Shown: positions 53,273 through 63,047 of the stretch, in pieces
Layout: the number at the start of each line of letters is the position of its first letter
How positions within the stretch are numbered: the stretch's first letter is position 1
Origin: DSYU01 sp964437595
GTDB lineage: Bacteria > Chloroflexota > Anaerolineae > Anaerolineales > Anaerolineaceae
NCBI GenBank assembly: GCA_964437595.1
Contig: CAYTHO010000022.1
Location: 1-64,000, forward strand
Direction: 5' to 3'
Length of the DNA stretch: 64,000 nucleotides
Made by a program: the position numbers and the translations under genes
Notes under the pieces: generated by a model
Told to the model about the DNA's origin: nothing
What the model saw: the letters and a program-made list of their open reading frames with translations, nothing else
The model's database searches: none

Positions 53273-54228
53273 TATCCATCGTTGTCCCCGTTTACTATAA
53301 CGAGAAGTCGCTGGAGGCTTTGGCGGAGCGGCTGAACTGGCTGGCGGATACCATGCCGCAGCACAGCTTTGAGTTCGTCTATGTGGATGATGGCTCAGGG
53401 GACCAATCCTATGCGGTGATGGAGAAAATCGCCGGGCGGGACCCGCGCGTGCGGCTGGTAAAGCTGGTTCGCAATTTCGGGTCGAATATGGCGATCCTGG
53501 CGGGATTGTGCCACGCCAGCGGTGACTGTGTTGGTTTTATCGCCGCTGACCTGCAAGATCCGCCAGAAGCGATGTGCGAAATGATCCGCCTGTGGGAGGG
53601 TGGAAAACCAGTGGTCTTTGCGGTGCGCAAAGACCGCCACGGAGATCCGTTTTTTACGCGGATGGCCGCCAATGTGTTCAACTGGCTGTTTGAACGGCTG
53701 GTGTTCCACGGCATTTCCACCAATGGGATCGGCTTTTTCCTGATCGACCGCCAGGTGGTTGATGCGGTGGTGAAGATCCAGGAACGGAACTCGCACCTGA
53801 TCGGCCTGATTTTGTGGACGGGCTTTCCTTACGCCACGGTAGAATACGAACGGGTTGAGCGGGTGCATGGCAAGAGCCGCTGGACATTTACCCGCAAGCT
53901 CAATTACTTCATCGATACCTTCGCGGCTTTTTCTTACCTGCCGCTGCGGTTGTCATCTTTCTTCGGTTTCCTGTTCGCGGGGTTGGGCGGGCTGTATGCT
54001 ATTCTGGTTATCGCGCTGCGCTTATTGAACCTGACTCCGGCGGTGCAGGGCTGGACGGCGTTAATTGTTGTGCTGCTGGTGGTTTCCGGTGTACAGCTCA
54101 TTATCCTGGGGATCATGGGCGAGTACCTGTGGCGCAATTTTGACGCGACCCGCAGGCGACCGCCGTTTATCGTGGAGAAAGTCGTGGGGGCGGGGGATCG
54201 AGGATCTGAGGAAAAACTTCTGACATGA
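53263..54228 (+). CDS. GtrB/DPM-like polyprenyl-phosphate glycosyltransferase
   Basis: This is a 321-aa protein. A GT2 catalytic domain (SIVVPVYYNEKSL; FVYVDDGSGD; IAADLQDPP) is followed by two C-terminal membrane helices (about 235-300) typical of GtrB and DPM1-type enzymes. It should make a polyprenyl-phosphate sugar that membrane GT-C enzymes in this locus could use. It overlaps both neighbours (10 nt upstream, 4 nt downstream), so the cluster is translationally coupled. Confidence 0.9.
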   Translation: MSLVSIVVPVYYNEKSLEALAERLNWLADTMPQHSFEFVYVDDGSGDQSYAVMEKIAGRDPRVRLVKLVRNFGSNMAILAGLCHASGDCVGFIAADLQDPPEAMCEMIRLWEGGKPVVFAVRKDRHGDPFFTRMAANVFNWLFERLVFHGISTNGIGFFLIDRQVVDAVVKIQERNSHLIGLILWTGFPYATVEYERVERVHGKSRWTFTRKLNYFIDTFAAFSYLPLRLSSFFGFLFAGLGGLYAILVIALRLLNLTPAVQGWTALIVVLLVVSGVQLIILGIMGEYLWRNFDATRRRPPFIVEKVVGAGDRGSEEKLLT

Positions 54229-55349
54229 CAGAGCCATCCGCCCAGGCGACTGCGATCACCCTGATCATGCCCTGCTATAACCGGGCCCATGACCTGAAGC
54301 GGGCGCTGGAAGCCTACGATCGCCAGAGCACTCGCGAGCCGTTCGAGCTGATTGCGGTAGACGACTGCTCCAAAGATGAGACCTACCAGGTGCTTACCAG
54401 TTACCAGCCCAGGCATTACCTGCTGCGCGTGGAGCGCCAGGAAAAAAACGCAGGCCCGGCATCCGCCAGGAATCGAGCCATTCCGCTGGTTCGGTCGCCG
54501 CTGGTAGCTTTTGTGGGCGACGATATTTTACCTGATGAAGACTTCGTTCAGGGGCACCTGGACGCGCACCAGCGCTACCCGGACCGCGGTGTGGCGATTT
54601 TGGGCAAGGTGCAATGGCCGGAGGATATGCCCTGCAATACGCTAATGACTCACATCGACGGCATTGGGGCTGAGCAGTTCAGCTATCATTACCTCGTCGA
54701 TGGGCAGGAATATGATTTCCGCCACCTGTACACGGCCAATATTTCTTTGAAAACGGAATTTCTTCGCTCAATCGACCGGTGGTTTGACACGGACTTTACC
54801 CACGCGGCTTTCGAGGACGTGGAGCTTGCTTACCGGTTGTCCAAGATGGGGCTTAAGATTATTTACCAGAGCGCCATCGGAGCCAGTCATTACCATTACC
54901 ATACGCTGTGGACGTTCTTCGAGCGGCAGTATAAAAGCGGCTTGATGGCCGTGGTTCTGGTTCGCAAGCACTTTGAATTAAATCACCTGATGCGGACGCC
55001 CCTCCTGCAGGTGCTGGGCCTGTTCCTGCGGCCCTGGCTGCTCTTTCGGGAATTTTCGGAAGAAAAAAAGTCGTGGGCGGAGGCGCTGGCATACCGCCTG
55101 GCGAGTCATTACGAGTGGGATTCCTATGCCTGGTTGGACTGGTGGTACGTATTTCTTTTGCGATACGCATACTTTACCGGCGTTCTGGACGGCGTGTTTG
55201 GAAAAACCCGTCTTGGGGCATTTATCCGGCGGGTTTACTGCGCCCATTACCTGATTCCAGAACTGCGGCAGAATATTTACCGATTGTGGCAAGAGCAGAG
55301 ACTGCCGGAGTTTATTACGGCAAGTGAAATGAAGATACTGGGTTATTAG
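54225..55349 (+). CDS. GT2 family glycosyltransferase
   Basis: This is a 374-aa protein. The GT2 start is TLIMPCYNRAHDLKRAL with AVDDCSKDET, and the metal site is FVGDDILPDEDF. A later acidic loop, FTHAAFEDVELAYRL, likely holds the catalytic base. The C-terminal 120 residues are helical and aromatic-rich, perhaps membrane-associated. It starts inside the end of the GtrB-like gene. The donor and acceptor are unknown. Confidence 0.88.
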   Translation: MTEPSAQATAITLIMPCYNRAHDLKRALEAYDRQSTREPFELIAVDDCSKDETYQVLTSYQPRHYLLRVERQEKNAGPASARNRAIPLVRSPLVAFVGDDILPDEDFVQGHLDAHQRYPDRGVAILGKVQWPEDMPCNTLMTHIDGIGAEQFSYHYLVDGQEYDFRHLYTANISLKTEFLRSIDRWFDTDFTHAAFEDVELAYRLSKMGLKIIYQSAIGASHYHYHTLWTFFERQYKSGLMAVVLVRKHFELNHLMRTPLLQVLGLFLRPWLLFREFSEEKKSWAEALAYRLASHYEWDSYAWLDWWYVFLLRYAYFTGVLDGVFGKTRLGAFIRRVYCAHYLIPELRQNIYRLWQEQRLPEFITASEMKILGY

Positions 55350-55486
55350 TCAGGGCTCAAGAAGCAAGACGGCCTGGGTCAGGAAAGTTTTACCGGGCAA
55401 TTACCTGTATGATGTCATCGCCGCTGTGTTGTGTACAAGGGTAGGAAGTTCGGTTACAATAACGGTCGCTTTATCGAGAATATGAC

Positions 55487-56329
55487 ATGCAAGTGCCGCA
55501 GAACCGTATGAATAATGAACTAATCTATGACAGCGCCGAGCAAGGGCATCAAGCGATCGATGAGCTGCGCCAGACTTTTCGCTACCGGAACCTGCTGGCG
55601 CAACTGATTCGGCGGGATGTTACCTCGCGGTATAAGCGCTCCGTTTTTGGCATTGCCTGGACGCTGCTGAACCCGCTGGGCATGATGCTGATTTTAACCA
55701 TCGTGTTCTCGCAGTTGTTTGGGACGATCAAAGGATACCCGGCTTATGTGTTGAGCGGGTTGATGGTTTGGACCTTTTTTGCTCAGACCAGCACTGCGTC
55801 AATGGTCAACCTGGTGTGGGGCGGGGGGCTGCTCAACCGCATATACCTGCCGCGCACGTCGTTCGCGATTGCGGCGATTGGCACCGGGGCGATCAACCTG
55901 CTGCTCACGATCATCCCGCTGTTCCTGGTGATGCTCATCACCGGGGTGCCCATCCGCGCTTCGATCCTGTTTACCCCGGTGCCGCTGCTGCTGGTGGCCT
56001 GTTTTGCGCTTGGGGTGGGGCTGCTGCTTTCTACCATTGCGATTTACTTCCCGGATGTATCGGAAATGTACCAGATCGGCCTGACGGCCTGGATGTACCT
56101 GACCCCCATCATTTACCCGGAGAGCGCCCTGCCGCAAAAATACGCTTACCTGATCACCCATCTCAACCCGATGTATTACATGGTGCGGCTGTTCCGCATC
56201 TTGTTTTACGATGGGCGCATGCCGACCGCGGTGGAGTTTTGGCCGGCGGTATTGATTGCCGTGGTGGCGCTGGGCATTGGGTGGTATGTGTTTACCAAGA
56301 AAGCGGATGAATTTGCTTATCGAATCTGA
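55487..56329 (+). CDS. Wzm-type ABC-2 polysaccharide export permease
   Basis: This 280-aa inner-membrane protein has about six helices. The N-terminal amphipathic segment (LIRRDVTSRYKRSVFGIAWT) and the LNPLGMMLILTIVFSQLFG helix are characteristic of O-antigen and teichoic-acid export permeases. It pairs with the ATPase gene 20 nt downstream. A TACAAT near 55454 could be a -10. ATG 55508 (MNNELIYD) is an alternative start. Confidence 0.9.
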   Translation: MQVPQNRMNNELIYDSAEQGHQAIDELRQTFRYRNLLAQLIRRDVTSRYKRSVFGIAWTLLNPLGMMLILTIVFSQLFGTIKGYPAYVLSGLMVWTFFAQTSTASMVNLVWGGGLLNRIYLPRTSFAIAAIGTGAINLLLTIIPLFLVMLITGVPIRASILFTPVPLLLVACFALGVGLLLSTIAIYFPDVSEMYQIGLTAWMYLTPIIYPESALPQKYAYLITHLNPMYYMVRLFRILFYDGRMPTAVEFWPAVLIAVVALGIGWYVFTKKADEFAYRI

Positions 56330-56349
56330 GAGAACGTTCAAAGAAAACA

Positions 56350-57093
56350 ATGCCTGCTGAACAAGAACCTGTCATTTGCATGGAAAATGTGTCCGTACGC
56401 TATCGGGTGCCAACCGAGCGTATTGGTACTTTTAAAGAGTATATGATCCGCACGCTGCAGCGCCGGGTGAGCCACGCGACATTTTGGGCGCTGAAAGATG
56501 TTTCCCTTAACGTTAATCGCGCCGATATTTTTGGGATTGTTGGCCATAACGGAGCCGGGAAAAGCACCCTGTTGAAGGTGGTGGCGCGCGTGCTGCGGCC
56601 TACGGAGGGGCGCGTGCGGGTGCGGGGGCGGGTATCCCCGCTGCTGGAACTGGGCGCCGGTTTCCACCCGGAGCTGACCGGACGCGAGAACGTCTTTTTA
56701 AACGGGGCCATGCTGGGCTTCTCGCGCAAGGAAATGGAGAAGAAGTTTGAAAGCATTGTCGATTTCGCTGAGATTGGCGACTTTATCAACGCTCCGATCC
56801 GTACCTATTCGAGCGGCATGTGGGCGCGGCTGGGGTTCGCGGTGGCAACCGACTCGCAACCCGAGGTATTGATCGTTGATGAGGTTTTATCGGTGGGCGA
56901 TGAAGCGTTTCAGCGCAAATGCATGAAGCGCATCGAGGAATACTGCGCGATGGGCACTTCTATCCTGCTCGTTTCTCACAATATGGATACCATCCTCGGC
57001 ATGTGCAAAACCGCGGCGTGGCTGGACCATGGTCATTTGCGAGCATTTGGGAAGGCAGCGGATGTTGTCCAGGCCTACCGGGAAAGCCAGTAG
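56350..57093 (+). CDS. Wzt-type polysaccharide ABC transporter ATPase
   Basis: This is a 247-aa protein. Walker A is GHNGAGKST, the signature is YSSGMWARLGFA and Walker B is VLIVDEVLSVGD, all of the Wzt/TagH subfamily. It has no C-terminal carbohydrate-binding extension, so it is the short type that does not read a terminal cap. With the preceding permease it should export the lipid-linked polysaccharide across the membrane. Confidence 0.93.
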   Translation: MPAEQEPVICMENVSVRYRVPTERIGTFKEYMIRTLQRRVSHATFWALKDVSLNVNRADIFGIVGHNGAGKSTLLKVVARVLRPTEGRVRVRGRVSPLLELGAGFHPELTGRENVFLNGAMLGFSRKEMEKKFESIVDFAEIGDFINAPIRTYSSGMWARLGFAVATDSQPEVLIVDEVLSVGDEAFQRKCMKRIEEYCAMGTSILLVSHNMDTILGMCKTAAWLDHGHLRAFGKAADVVQAYRESQ

Positions 57094-57120
57094 GAGGAAA
57101 CCGCCTGGCGCCGCTGCTGA

Positions 57121-59004
57121 ATGGGTAAAGGACTTATGGCGGTTCATAAAACAGGATCACGGGTTTCCAATGTTTCAGCCCTCAAGAAAACAGGGAGGCT
57201 TCTCGCGCACATGGTCTGGGCGGTGCGCGAAAAGCTGATTAAAACCGTTTTGCTCTGGCAAGCCCGCAACATGGAACGCTCTTACCACCTGTGGCGGCAG
57301 CGCCAGGCGCGGGCGGACTGCAGCCAGCCCGCAAACCCGGCTGCCAGCGGCGCGCGGCCCGCGCCAGGGGAACCGCTGATCTGCGTAAACATTCTCCTCC
57401 GCGCAGGCGAGCGCCCGGAAGATGTGCAAAGCACGCTGGCATCATTGATAGACCAGGCGTACCCGGCCTGGGAGGCCGCGGTGTATTTCCCGGCGGAATG
57501 GGGCCCGGTGGACCGTTTATTATCCAACCCGGCCAGGCAGGACGCGCGCATCTGCACGGTTCCGTACCCGGCAGACCAGGAGGAGAATCTTTACCGGGCT
57601 GCGCTGGAGCGGGCCGAGGCGGAATGGGTGTGCTGGGCGCGGGCCGGGGGGGCGTTTGCGCCGGATGCATTTGGCGAACTGGCATGCCAGGTAGAGCGCT
57701 ACCCGGTCGCCGATGTTTTTTATTACGATGAAGATGTGCTCCAGCCTGGGAAAACCGGCGGGCAGTTGCCTTTCCTGAAACCGGGCTGGTCGCCGGCGCT
57801 GTTGTTGTCGGTCAATTACCTGCGCGGGGGATTCTACCGCGGGGCGTTTCTGCGGCAGTCGCTGAAGAAGGATGCGCCCATTCTTTCTGAGTGGGACCTG
57901 GCGCTGCGCTGCTCGCCTTACATGCAGCAGGCGGTGCGGATCGCGCGGGTGCTGTTCCACGCGCCGGTGGGGGGCAGCGAACCGGCTGCGGTGGAAAAGG
58001 ATGACAGGGCGCTCGCCGGTCACCTGGAACGGCTGGGGATGGCGGAACCGCACGTCCGCCGGACGGCGGGGGGGCATCCGCAGGTGACGTGGAAGGTGCG
58101 CGACCACAAGGTCTCGATCATCATCCCGACCAAAGATAACCTCAGCGTGCTGCAAAAATGCGTGGAGTCGATCCAGATTCAGGCGCCAAACCTGGAGCAC
58201 GAGATCATCCTGATCGATACGTGCAGCCAGGACCCGAATGTGGAGGCGTATTACCGGCAGATTGCACAGGACTCGCGCATCACCCTGCTGCGCGACACGG
58301 CGCCGTTCAACTACTCGCGGGTGAATAATGTGGGCGCGGCGCATGCCACGGGCGACCTGTTCCTGTTTCTCAATAATGATGTGCAGGCGCTGGCGCCAGG
58401 CTGGATCGAGGAACTGGTGCGCTGGATGGAATACCCGGGGGTGGGCGTCGTTGGCCCGAAGCTGCTTTTCCCGGACGGCACGATCCAGCATGCCGGGATT
58501 GTACTCGGAATGGAGGGCCATGCCAGCCATGTTTTTGGGAATGCCGCCGGGGATTATCCCAACCCGTTCGGCTCGCTGGACTGGTACCGCAATTACCAGG
58601 CGGTGACGGGGGCCTGCTTGATGACCTCGCGGGAGGTGTTTGAACAGGCGGGCGGCTTTGATGAAGGATACTGGCTGGTGTTCAGCGATGTAGCGTACTG
58701 CCTGGAAGCCGTGCGCCAGGGCTACCAGGTGGTGTACACCCCCTTCTGCAATCTGATCCACCATGAGGGCAAATCGCGGGCCCGGTTGATACCACCAGAA
58801 GATACGCACCTGGGATACCAGCAGTTCATCGCGCTGGTCCGGGATGGCGACTCGTATTATCACCCTGGCCTTTCGTACTCGGTGCGGCAGCCGGTGTTTG
58901 CGTGGGGCTTTGAGCAGCGCCCGGCGGACCGGCTGGAAGAAATCAACCGGTATGCGCTGTTGAAATTGGGCCGGGCGGCAGGGAAAGATGATCACCATTC
59001 TTAG
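57121..59004 (+). CDS. Two-domain GT2 glycosyltransferase
   Basis: This is a 627-aa protein. Residues about 80-300 form a GT2-like region in which the usual nucleotide-sugar motifs are weak (YYDEDVLQPGK and FLKPGWSPALLLSVNYLRG retained). Residues about 325-580 are an intact GT2 (SIIIPTKDNLSVLQKCVESI; FLFLNNDVQALAPGW; GSLDWYRNYQAVTGACL). This two-domain layout is known in rhamnan and O-antigen synthesis. It begins 28 nt after wzt and overlaps the next gene by 17 nt. Confidence 0.88.
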   Translation: MGKGLMAVHKTGSRVSNVSALKKTGRLLAHMVWAVREKLIKTVLLWQARNMERSYHLWRQRQARADCSQPANPAASGARPAPGEPLICVNILLRAGERPEDVQSTLASLIDQAYPAWEAAVYFPAEWGPVDRLLSNPARQDARICTVPYPADQEENLYRAALERAEAEWVCWARAGGAFAPDAFGELACQVERYPVADVFYYDEDVLQPGKTGGQLPFLKPGWSPALLLSVNYLRGGFYRGAFLRQSLKKDAPILSEWDLALRCSPYMQQAVRIARVLFHAPVGGSEPAAVEKDDRALAGHLERLGMAEPHVRRTAGGHPQVTWKVRDHKVSIIIPTKDNLSVLQKCVESIQIQAPNLEHEIILIDTCSQDPNVEAYYRQIAQDSRITLLRDTAPFNYSRVNNVGAAHATGDLFLFLNNDVQALAPGWIEELVRWMEYPGVGVVGPKLLFPDGTIQHAGIVLGMEGHASHVFGNAAGDYPNPFGSLDWYRNYQAVTGACLMTSREVFEQAGGFDEGYWLVFSDVAYCLEAVRQGYQVVYTPFCNLIHHEGKSRARLIPPEDTHLGYQQFIALVRDGDSYYHPGLSYSVRQPVFAWGFEQRPADRLEEINRYALLKLGRAAGKDDHHS

Positions 59005-60301
59005 CGGCGTGCGCGGCGATACGCGCCGCTACCGCACGCTGCACCCTTACGAGCAGCTGCGCCTGGCAGGCGTGGACTGCCAGTGCTCGCACCTGATGGA
59101 CCCGCGGTTGGGGGAAAAGCTGAACGCGGCGCAGGTGGTGATCCTGCACCGGGTGGCGTACGATGGATACGTGGCCCGGCTGCTGGACCGTCTGGAGGCG
59201 CGCGGCGCCCTGGTGGTGCTGGACACGGATGATTTCTTATATGACCCGGCCATTATGCGCTGGATCGACAGCCCGGACTTTCAAGACCCGGTGCGGGCGC
59301 GTATCTACCGCCAGGAACTGCTCCGCCACCGCCAGACGCTGGAGCGCTGCGATGGGGTTACTGTTTCCACCGATGCGCTGGCGAAGATGATGGAGCCGTT
59401 TGGCCTGCCGGTGCGGGTGCACCGCAATGCCTTCAGCCTGGAGATGCTGGCGCTTTCGGAGAAGGCTGTGGCGCAGCGCGAACCCCGTAGCGGGGAGCGC
59501 GTGGTGATCGGCTATGCCAGCGGCACGCGCACGCACGACCGGGATTTCCAGATGATCCGGCCTGCCCTGCGGCAGGCGCTGGAGCGCCACCCTGAGGCGG
59601 AACTGTGGCTGATGGGCGACCTGGACACCGGGGAGGCATGGGAGGGCCTAGCGGAGCGGGTGAAGGTTTTTCCGCGCGTGGCATGGCGCGATCTGCCCGC
59701 CCGGCTGGCGCTGCTGGACATCAACCTGGCCCCGCTGGTCCCGGAGAGCCCCTTCAACCAGGCTAAGAGCGAGATCAAGTATATGGAAGCGGCGCTGGTG
59801 CGCGTGCCGACCATCGCCAGCCGGACGGATGCTTTCGCGTACGCCATCCGTTCAGGAGAGAACGGTTTCTTAGCCAGCAGCCTGGAGGAGTGGCAGGCGC
59901 ACCTGGAGCGGCTGGTCAGCGATGCACCCGCGCGGGAGGCGGTTGGCGCGGCGGCGCAGGCCCATGTGATGGAGCGTTATGCCCCCTGGGCGCGCGGTCC
60001 TGAGCTGCTGGGAGCGCTGGCGGAATTTTCCCGGGCGGCTGGAAAAGCAGCGGAGGCTTCGTTTTTGCCCGGGGCGTTCGACCCGGCGGTTTCTACGGGC
60101 GTGCCAGGCGCGGCGGCGACGCAGCGGCTGCTGGAGCGCTTTTATTTCTCAGCGGTGGATGAGGCGCGCCCAACACTGCGGGATATGGCCTGGTATTCCG
60201 TGCGCAACCGCGGGGCGGGCACGCTGCTGGGGCAGGTGTGGGTCTTTTTCCGGCGCAAGCTCGCGCCGATCTTCCCATTTCGCAAGGGGAATGCGCCATG
60301 A
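58988..60301 (+). CDS. GT4-type glycosyltransferase
   Basis: This is a 437-aa protein. Its N-terminal part (QVVILHRVAYDGYVARLLDR; VVLDTDDFLYDP) resembles the N-terminal GT4-like domain of the giant enzyme at 40347, suggesting related acceptors. The donor half shows GYASGTRTHDRDFQ and SEIKYMEAALVRVPTIAS. It overlaps the preceding gene by 17 nt and the next by 4 nt. The sugar added is unknown. Confidence 0.85.
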   Translation: MITILSGVRGDTRRYRTLHPYEQLRLAGVDCQCSHLMDPRLGEKLNAAQVVILHRVAYDGYVARLLDRLEARGALVVLDTDDFLYDPAIMRWIDSPDFQDPVRARIYRQELLRHRQTLERCDGVTVSTDALAKMMEPFGLPVRVHRNAFSLEMLALSEKAVAQREPRSGERVVIGYASGTRTHDRDFQMIRPALRQALERHPEAELWLMGDLDTGEAWEGLAERVKVFPRVAWRDLPARLALLDINLAPLVPESPFNQAKSEIKYMEAALVRVPTIASRTDAFAYAIRSGENGFLASSLEEWQAHLERLVSDAPAREAVGAAAQAHVMERYAPWARGPELLGALAEFSRAAGKAAEASFLPGAFDPAVSTGVPGAAATQRLLERFYFSAVDEARPTLRDMAWYSVRNRGAGTLLGQVWVFFRRKLAPIFPFRKGNAP

Positions 60302-61197
60302 CTGAACCCGTTGTTTCCATCTGCATCGTTACCTATAAAGTGCGCGATTTGCTGCGGGACTGTTTGGATTCAATCGCGCAGCACCCGCCAGCCTGCGCCT
60401 ATGAAATCATCGTTGTGGATAACCACTCGCAGGATGGGACGCTGGAGATGCTGCAGAGCGATTATGCCCACGCGCGCTGGCATGAGAACGCGGGCAATGA
60501 AGGCTACACCCTGCCGATGAACCAGGCGCTGAAGATGGCTGCCGGGCGCTACCTGGTGCAGCTCAACCCGGATACGCTGGTGCTGCCGGGGATGTTCGAC
60601 CGGCTGGTACGTTTCATGGAGGAGCATCCGCAGGCGGGCATCTGCACGCCCAAGGTGCTCAACCGGGACGGCACGCTGCAGAAACAGTGCCGGCGCAGCG
60701 CCGCGCGGCCCTGGGATGCGATCACGTATTTTTCCGGCCTGTCGAAGCGCTACCCCAAAGACCCCCGCTTTGCCCGCTACCTGATGACGTACCTGGACGA
60801 GGATGAAGTCAATGAGGTGGAGGCGGTTTCGGGATCGTGCATGTTCATCCGCCGCGCAGTGATCGAGCAGATTGGCTACCTGGATGAGCTGTTCTTCGCC
60901 TACCAGGAGGATGCCGATTTTTGCTTCCGCGCGCGCCAGGCAGGCTGGAAAATTTATTACGCTCCCCAGGCGCAGGTGATCCACTACGGCGGGCAGGGGG
61001 GCTCAAAGGTGGAGGTGTACCACTCCATTTACCAGTGGCACCGGTCGTACTTCCTCTATTACCGCAAGCACCTTGCCCGGGATTATTTTTTTCTGTTCAA
61101 TTGGCTGTACTACGGGCTGATGGGGGGCAAGCTGGCGGTGGCGTTGATCACCACCCTGCTGCGCAAGGAAAAATTCGCCGGGACGCGCAAGCCCTGA
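60298..61197 (+). CDS. GT2 glycosyltransferase (rhamnosyltransferase-like)
   Basis: This is a 299-aa protein. The GT2 core has VSICIVTYKVRDLL and VVDNHSQDGT. The metal site is LVQLNPDTLVLPGMF, and the catalytic loop FAYQEDADFCFRARQAGW matches the EDVDF-type motif of rhamnosyltransferase-like GT2 enzymes. One hydrophobic segment near the C-terminus may anchor it to the membrane. ATG 60298 overlaps the upstream stop. With dTDP-L-rhamnose made nearby, rhamnose is a natural donor guess. Confidence 0.88.
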   Translation: MTEPVVSICIVTYKVRDLLRDCLDSIAQHPPACAYEIIVVDNHSQDGTLEMLQSDYAHARWHENAGNEGYTLPMNQALKMAAGRYLVQLNPDTLVLPGMFDRLVRFMEEHPQAGICTPKVLNRDGTLQKQCRRSAARPWDAITYFSGLSKRYPKDPRFARYLMTYLDEDEVNEVEAVSGSCMFIRRAVIEQIGYLDELFFAYQEDADFCFRARQAGWKIYYAPQAQVIHYGGQGGSKVEVYHSIYQWHRSYFLYYRKHLARDYFFLFNWLYYGLMGGKLAVALITTLLRKEKFAGTRKP

Positions 61198-61287
61198 GGC
61201 TGGAATATTTCTTGCAGCATGATCCTATAGATCCGCACCTGGTTCCCATTGGGTGGGCCGGGGAGTTCTGGATCGAAAGAGGGAGAC

Positions 61288-62022
61288 ATGCTCAAACAGT
61301 GGAAGTATCGTATCCAGACTCTGGAAGTATGGCCGGCGCTGCGCCAGACGTGGCAGCGGGTAAAGGAGCGCCTGTTCGGCGGTGAGGAGGCTGGCGGCCC
61401 GCTGCAAAAGTTTTGGGCGGCGGTCCGGCGCCCGTTCAGCGGCGACGGCATGCCGCACCAGCCGCGCTACATGGCAGCGGCGCTGGTCGGCGTGGTGCTG
61501 CTGGGGGCGTGCGGGCTGATGGTGGGAGGGATGGCGGGTAAGGGAGCCACCCGGGGCGGCGTGTTTGCCGTGCTGGCGGGGATTTCCGGCACGCCGACGC
61601 CGGAACCTCCGCCGTACGCGATCCAGGTCGGATCGCCCAAATATATGCGGGCCTTCAGCCACACCGAGCAGGGCTGCCAGTGGGTGGGCGTGGCCGGGCA
61701 GGTGTTCGACGACAGCGGGGAAGGGGTCAGCGGGCTGGCGGTACTGGTGACCGGGAGCATCAACGACCGGCCAGTGGAGCAGATTGTATTCACCGAAAAA
61801 TCCGGCGTGTACGGCCCGGGGAGTTACGAACTGTTCCTGGCCGATCACTTGCCGGACGGCCCATCTTATCTGGAAATCCGGCTGCTGGATATGGAGTTCA
61901 AGCCGCTCAGCGACGCGGTAATCCTGCGGGTGCCGGAGGAGTGCAATAAAAATCTGGCGCTGGTGAACTTCCAGGGCGCGTACGATACCCAGGTGCTGTA
62001 CTTCCCCTCCGTGGGGCGTTAG
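61288..62022 (+). CDS. Hypothetical membrane-anchored protein ending in a YFP-type tail
   Basis: This 244-aa protein has a basic cytosolic N-terminus, one membrane helix near residues 55-85 (MAAALVGVVLLGACGLMVGG), a Pro-rich linker, and an extracytoplasmic beta domain. The C-terminus is TQVLYFPSVGR, resembling KVYLPALSR of the beta-helix protein. GGGAGA precedes ATG 61288. Its place in the locus suggests a role in polymer anchoring or assembly, but no family is recognised. Confidence 0.65.
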   Translation: MLKQWKYRIQTLEVWPALRQTWQRVKERLFGGEEAGGPLQKFWAAVRRPFSGDGMPHQPRYMAAALVGVVLLGACGLMVGGMAGKGATRGGVFAVLAGISGTPTPEPPPYAIQVGSPKYMRAFSHTEQGCQWVGVAGQVFDDSGEGVSGLAVLVTGSINDRPVEQIVFTEKSGVYGPGSYELFLADHLPDGPSYLEIRLLDMEFKPLSDAVILRVPEECNKNLALVNFQGAYDTQVLYFPSVGR

Positions 62023-62156
62023 AAGGGCAATAAAGTTCCTGATTTATCAAGTACGGCCAACCGGGTATAATAGGGCCATTGTCCAACCGCAGGCGTGTTT
62101 GATCGTTCGCGCATCTTGCGAAACAGCGTCCTGCAGACATCACAGGAGGATTGGCT

Positions 62157-63044
62157 TTGCCCGTAACCGAACCCGAGGCAGTCGTAAAAAAAACAGTCGC
62201 AGCGGCTGCAGAATTGCCCGAAGATGGCTTTATTCCGCTCGCGGCGCTGCGAACCGCTTTCCGGTTCTGGTGGTTTATCTTCTTGCTGGCAGCCGTCGGT
62301 GGTTTTGCCGGCTGGCTGGCGCACCGGGCGCAGCCGCCTGTGTATGAGGCCGTTGGCCATTTCTCCACCACCATCGATTACGTTGCCACGGGGCCGATGA
62401 CGCAGTTCGAAGAGGACACGGCGATCAATGTGGTGGGCGATGTGATCAACTCGGTGAACGTGGTCCAGGCGGTGGTTGACCAGGCCGCGGCGGAGGGCAT
62501 TCAGACCAGCGTGGTGGACCTGAAGAAAGCCGCCGTGCTGGAACGCAGGGTGAACGTGTGGGACCTGCGCGTGCGGAATGCTGATCCGCGGGTGGCCGAG
62601 CGGCTGGCGAATTTATGGGTGGAGCAGGGGCAAAAGGTGCTCCTGGAAGCCTACCAGCATGCCCTGCAGGCAGACCGCTGGGACCGCTATTTACAATCAC
62701 TGGAGAACTGCCTGGCGAAGGCTGCTTCCAGCGAGCCGGGAAGCGGGCAGTGCAGCAAAGGCCGGTTTGCCGAGATCCAGGGAGACCTGCAGTCTGCTGG
62801 CAGCCAGTATGCTCAGGAACGGATTGCCAGCCTGGGGTTGTTTTCCGGGCTGGTGATTGGGCCGGTTGATCGGGCACTGGCGACCCCCGGGCCGGTGATC
62901 TTTCAGCGCAGTCAGATGGTGCTGGCGGGGTGCTTCATCGGCTTGCTGCTGGGGATCGGGCTGCTGCAGTTGGGCATTCCGGGGCGATGGATGACCGGCA
63001 GGCCGGGTGCTGGCAAGCCAAAAACAAAACGCGGAAGAAGCTGA
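62157..63044 (+). CDS. Wzz-like chain-length / polysaccharide co-polymerase protein
   Basis: This 295-aa protein has one helix at about 37-57 (FWWFIFLLAAVGGFAGWLA) and another near 260-280, flanking a periplasmic-type alpha/beta domain: the Wzz layout. TTG 62157 is preferred because AGGAGG lies 6 nt upstream; TTG 62151 touches it. A TATAAT at 62066-62071 suggests a separate promoter. The protein ends in a basic tail (GKPKTKRGRS). It should govern polymer length together with the next gene. Confidence 0.75.
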   Translation: MPVTEPEAVVKKTVAAAAELPEDGFIPLAALRTAFRFWWFIFLLAAVGGFAGWLAHRAQPPVYEAVGHFSTTIDYVATGPMTQFEEDTAINVVGDVINSVNVVQAVVDQAAAEGIQTSVVDLKKAAVLERRVNVWDLRVRNADPRVAERLANLWVEQGQKVLLEAYQHALQADRWDRYLQSLENCLAKAASSEPGSGQCSKGRFAEIQGDLQSAGSQYAQERIASLGLFSGLVIGPVDRALATPGPVIFQRSQMVLAGCFIGLLLGIGLLQLGIPGRWMTGRPGAGKPKTKRGRS

Positions 63045-63047
63045 AGC

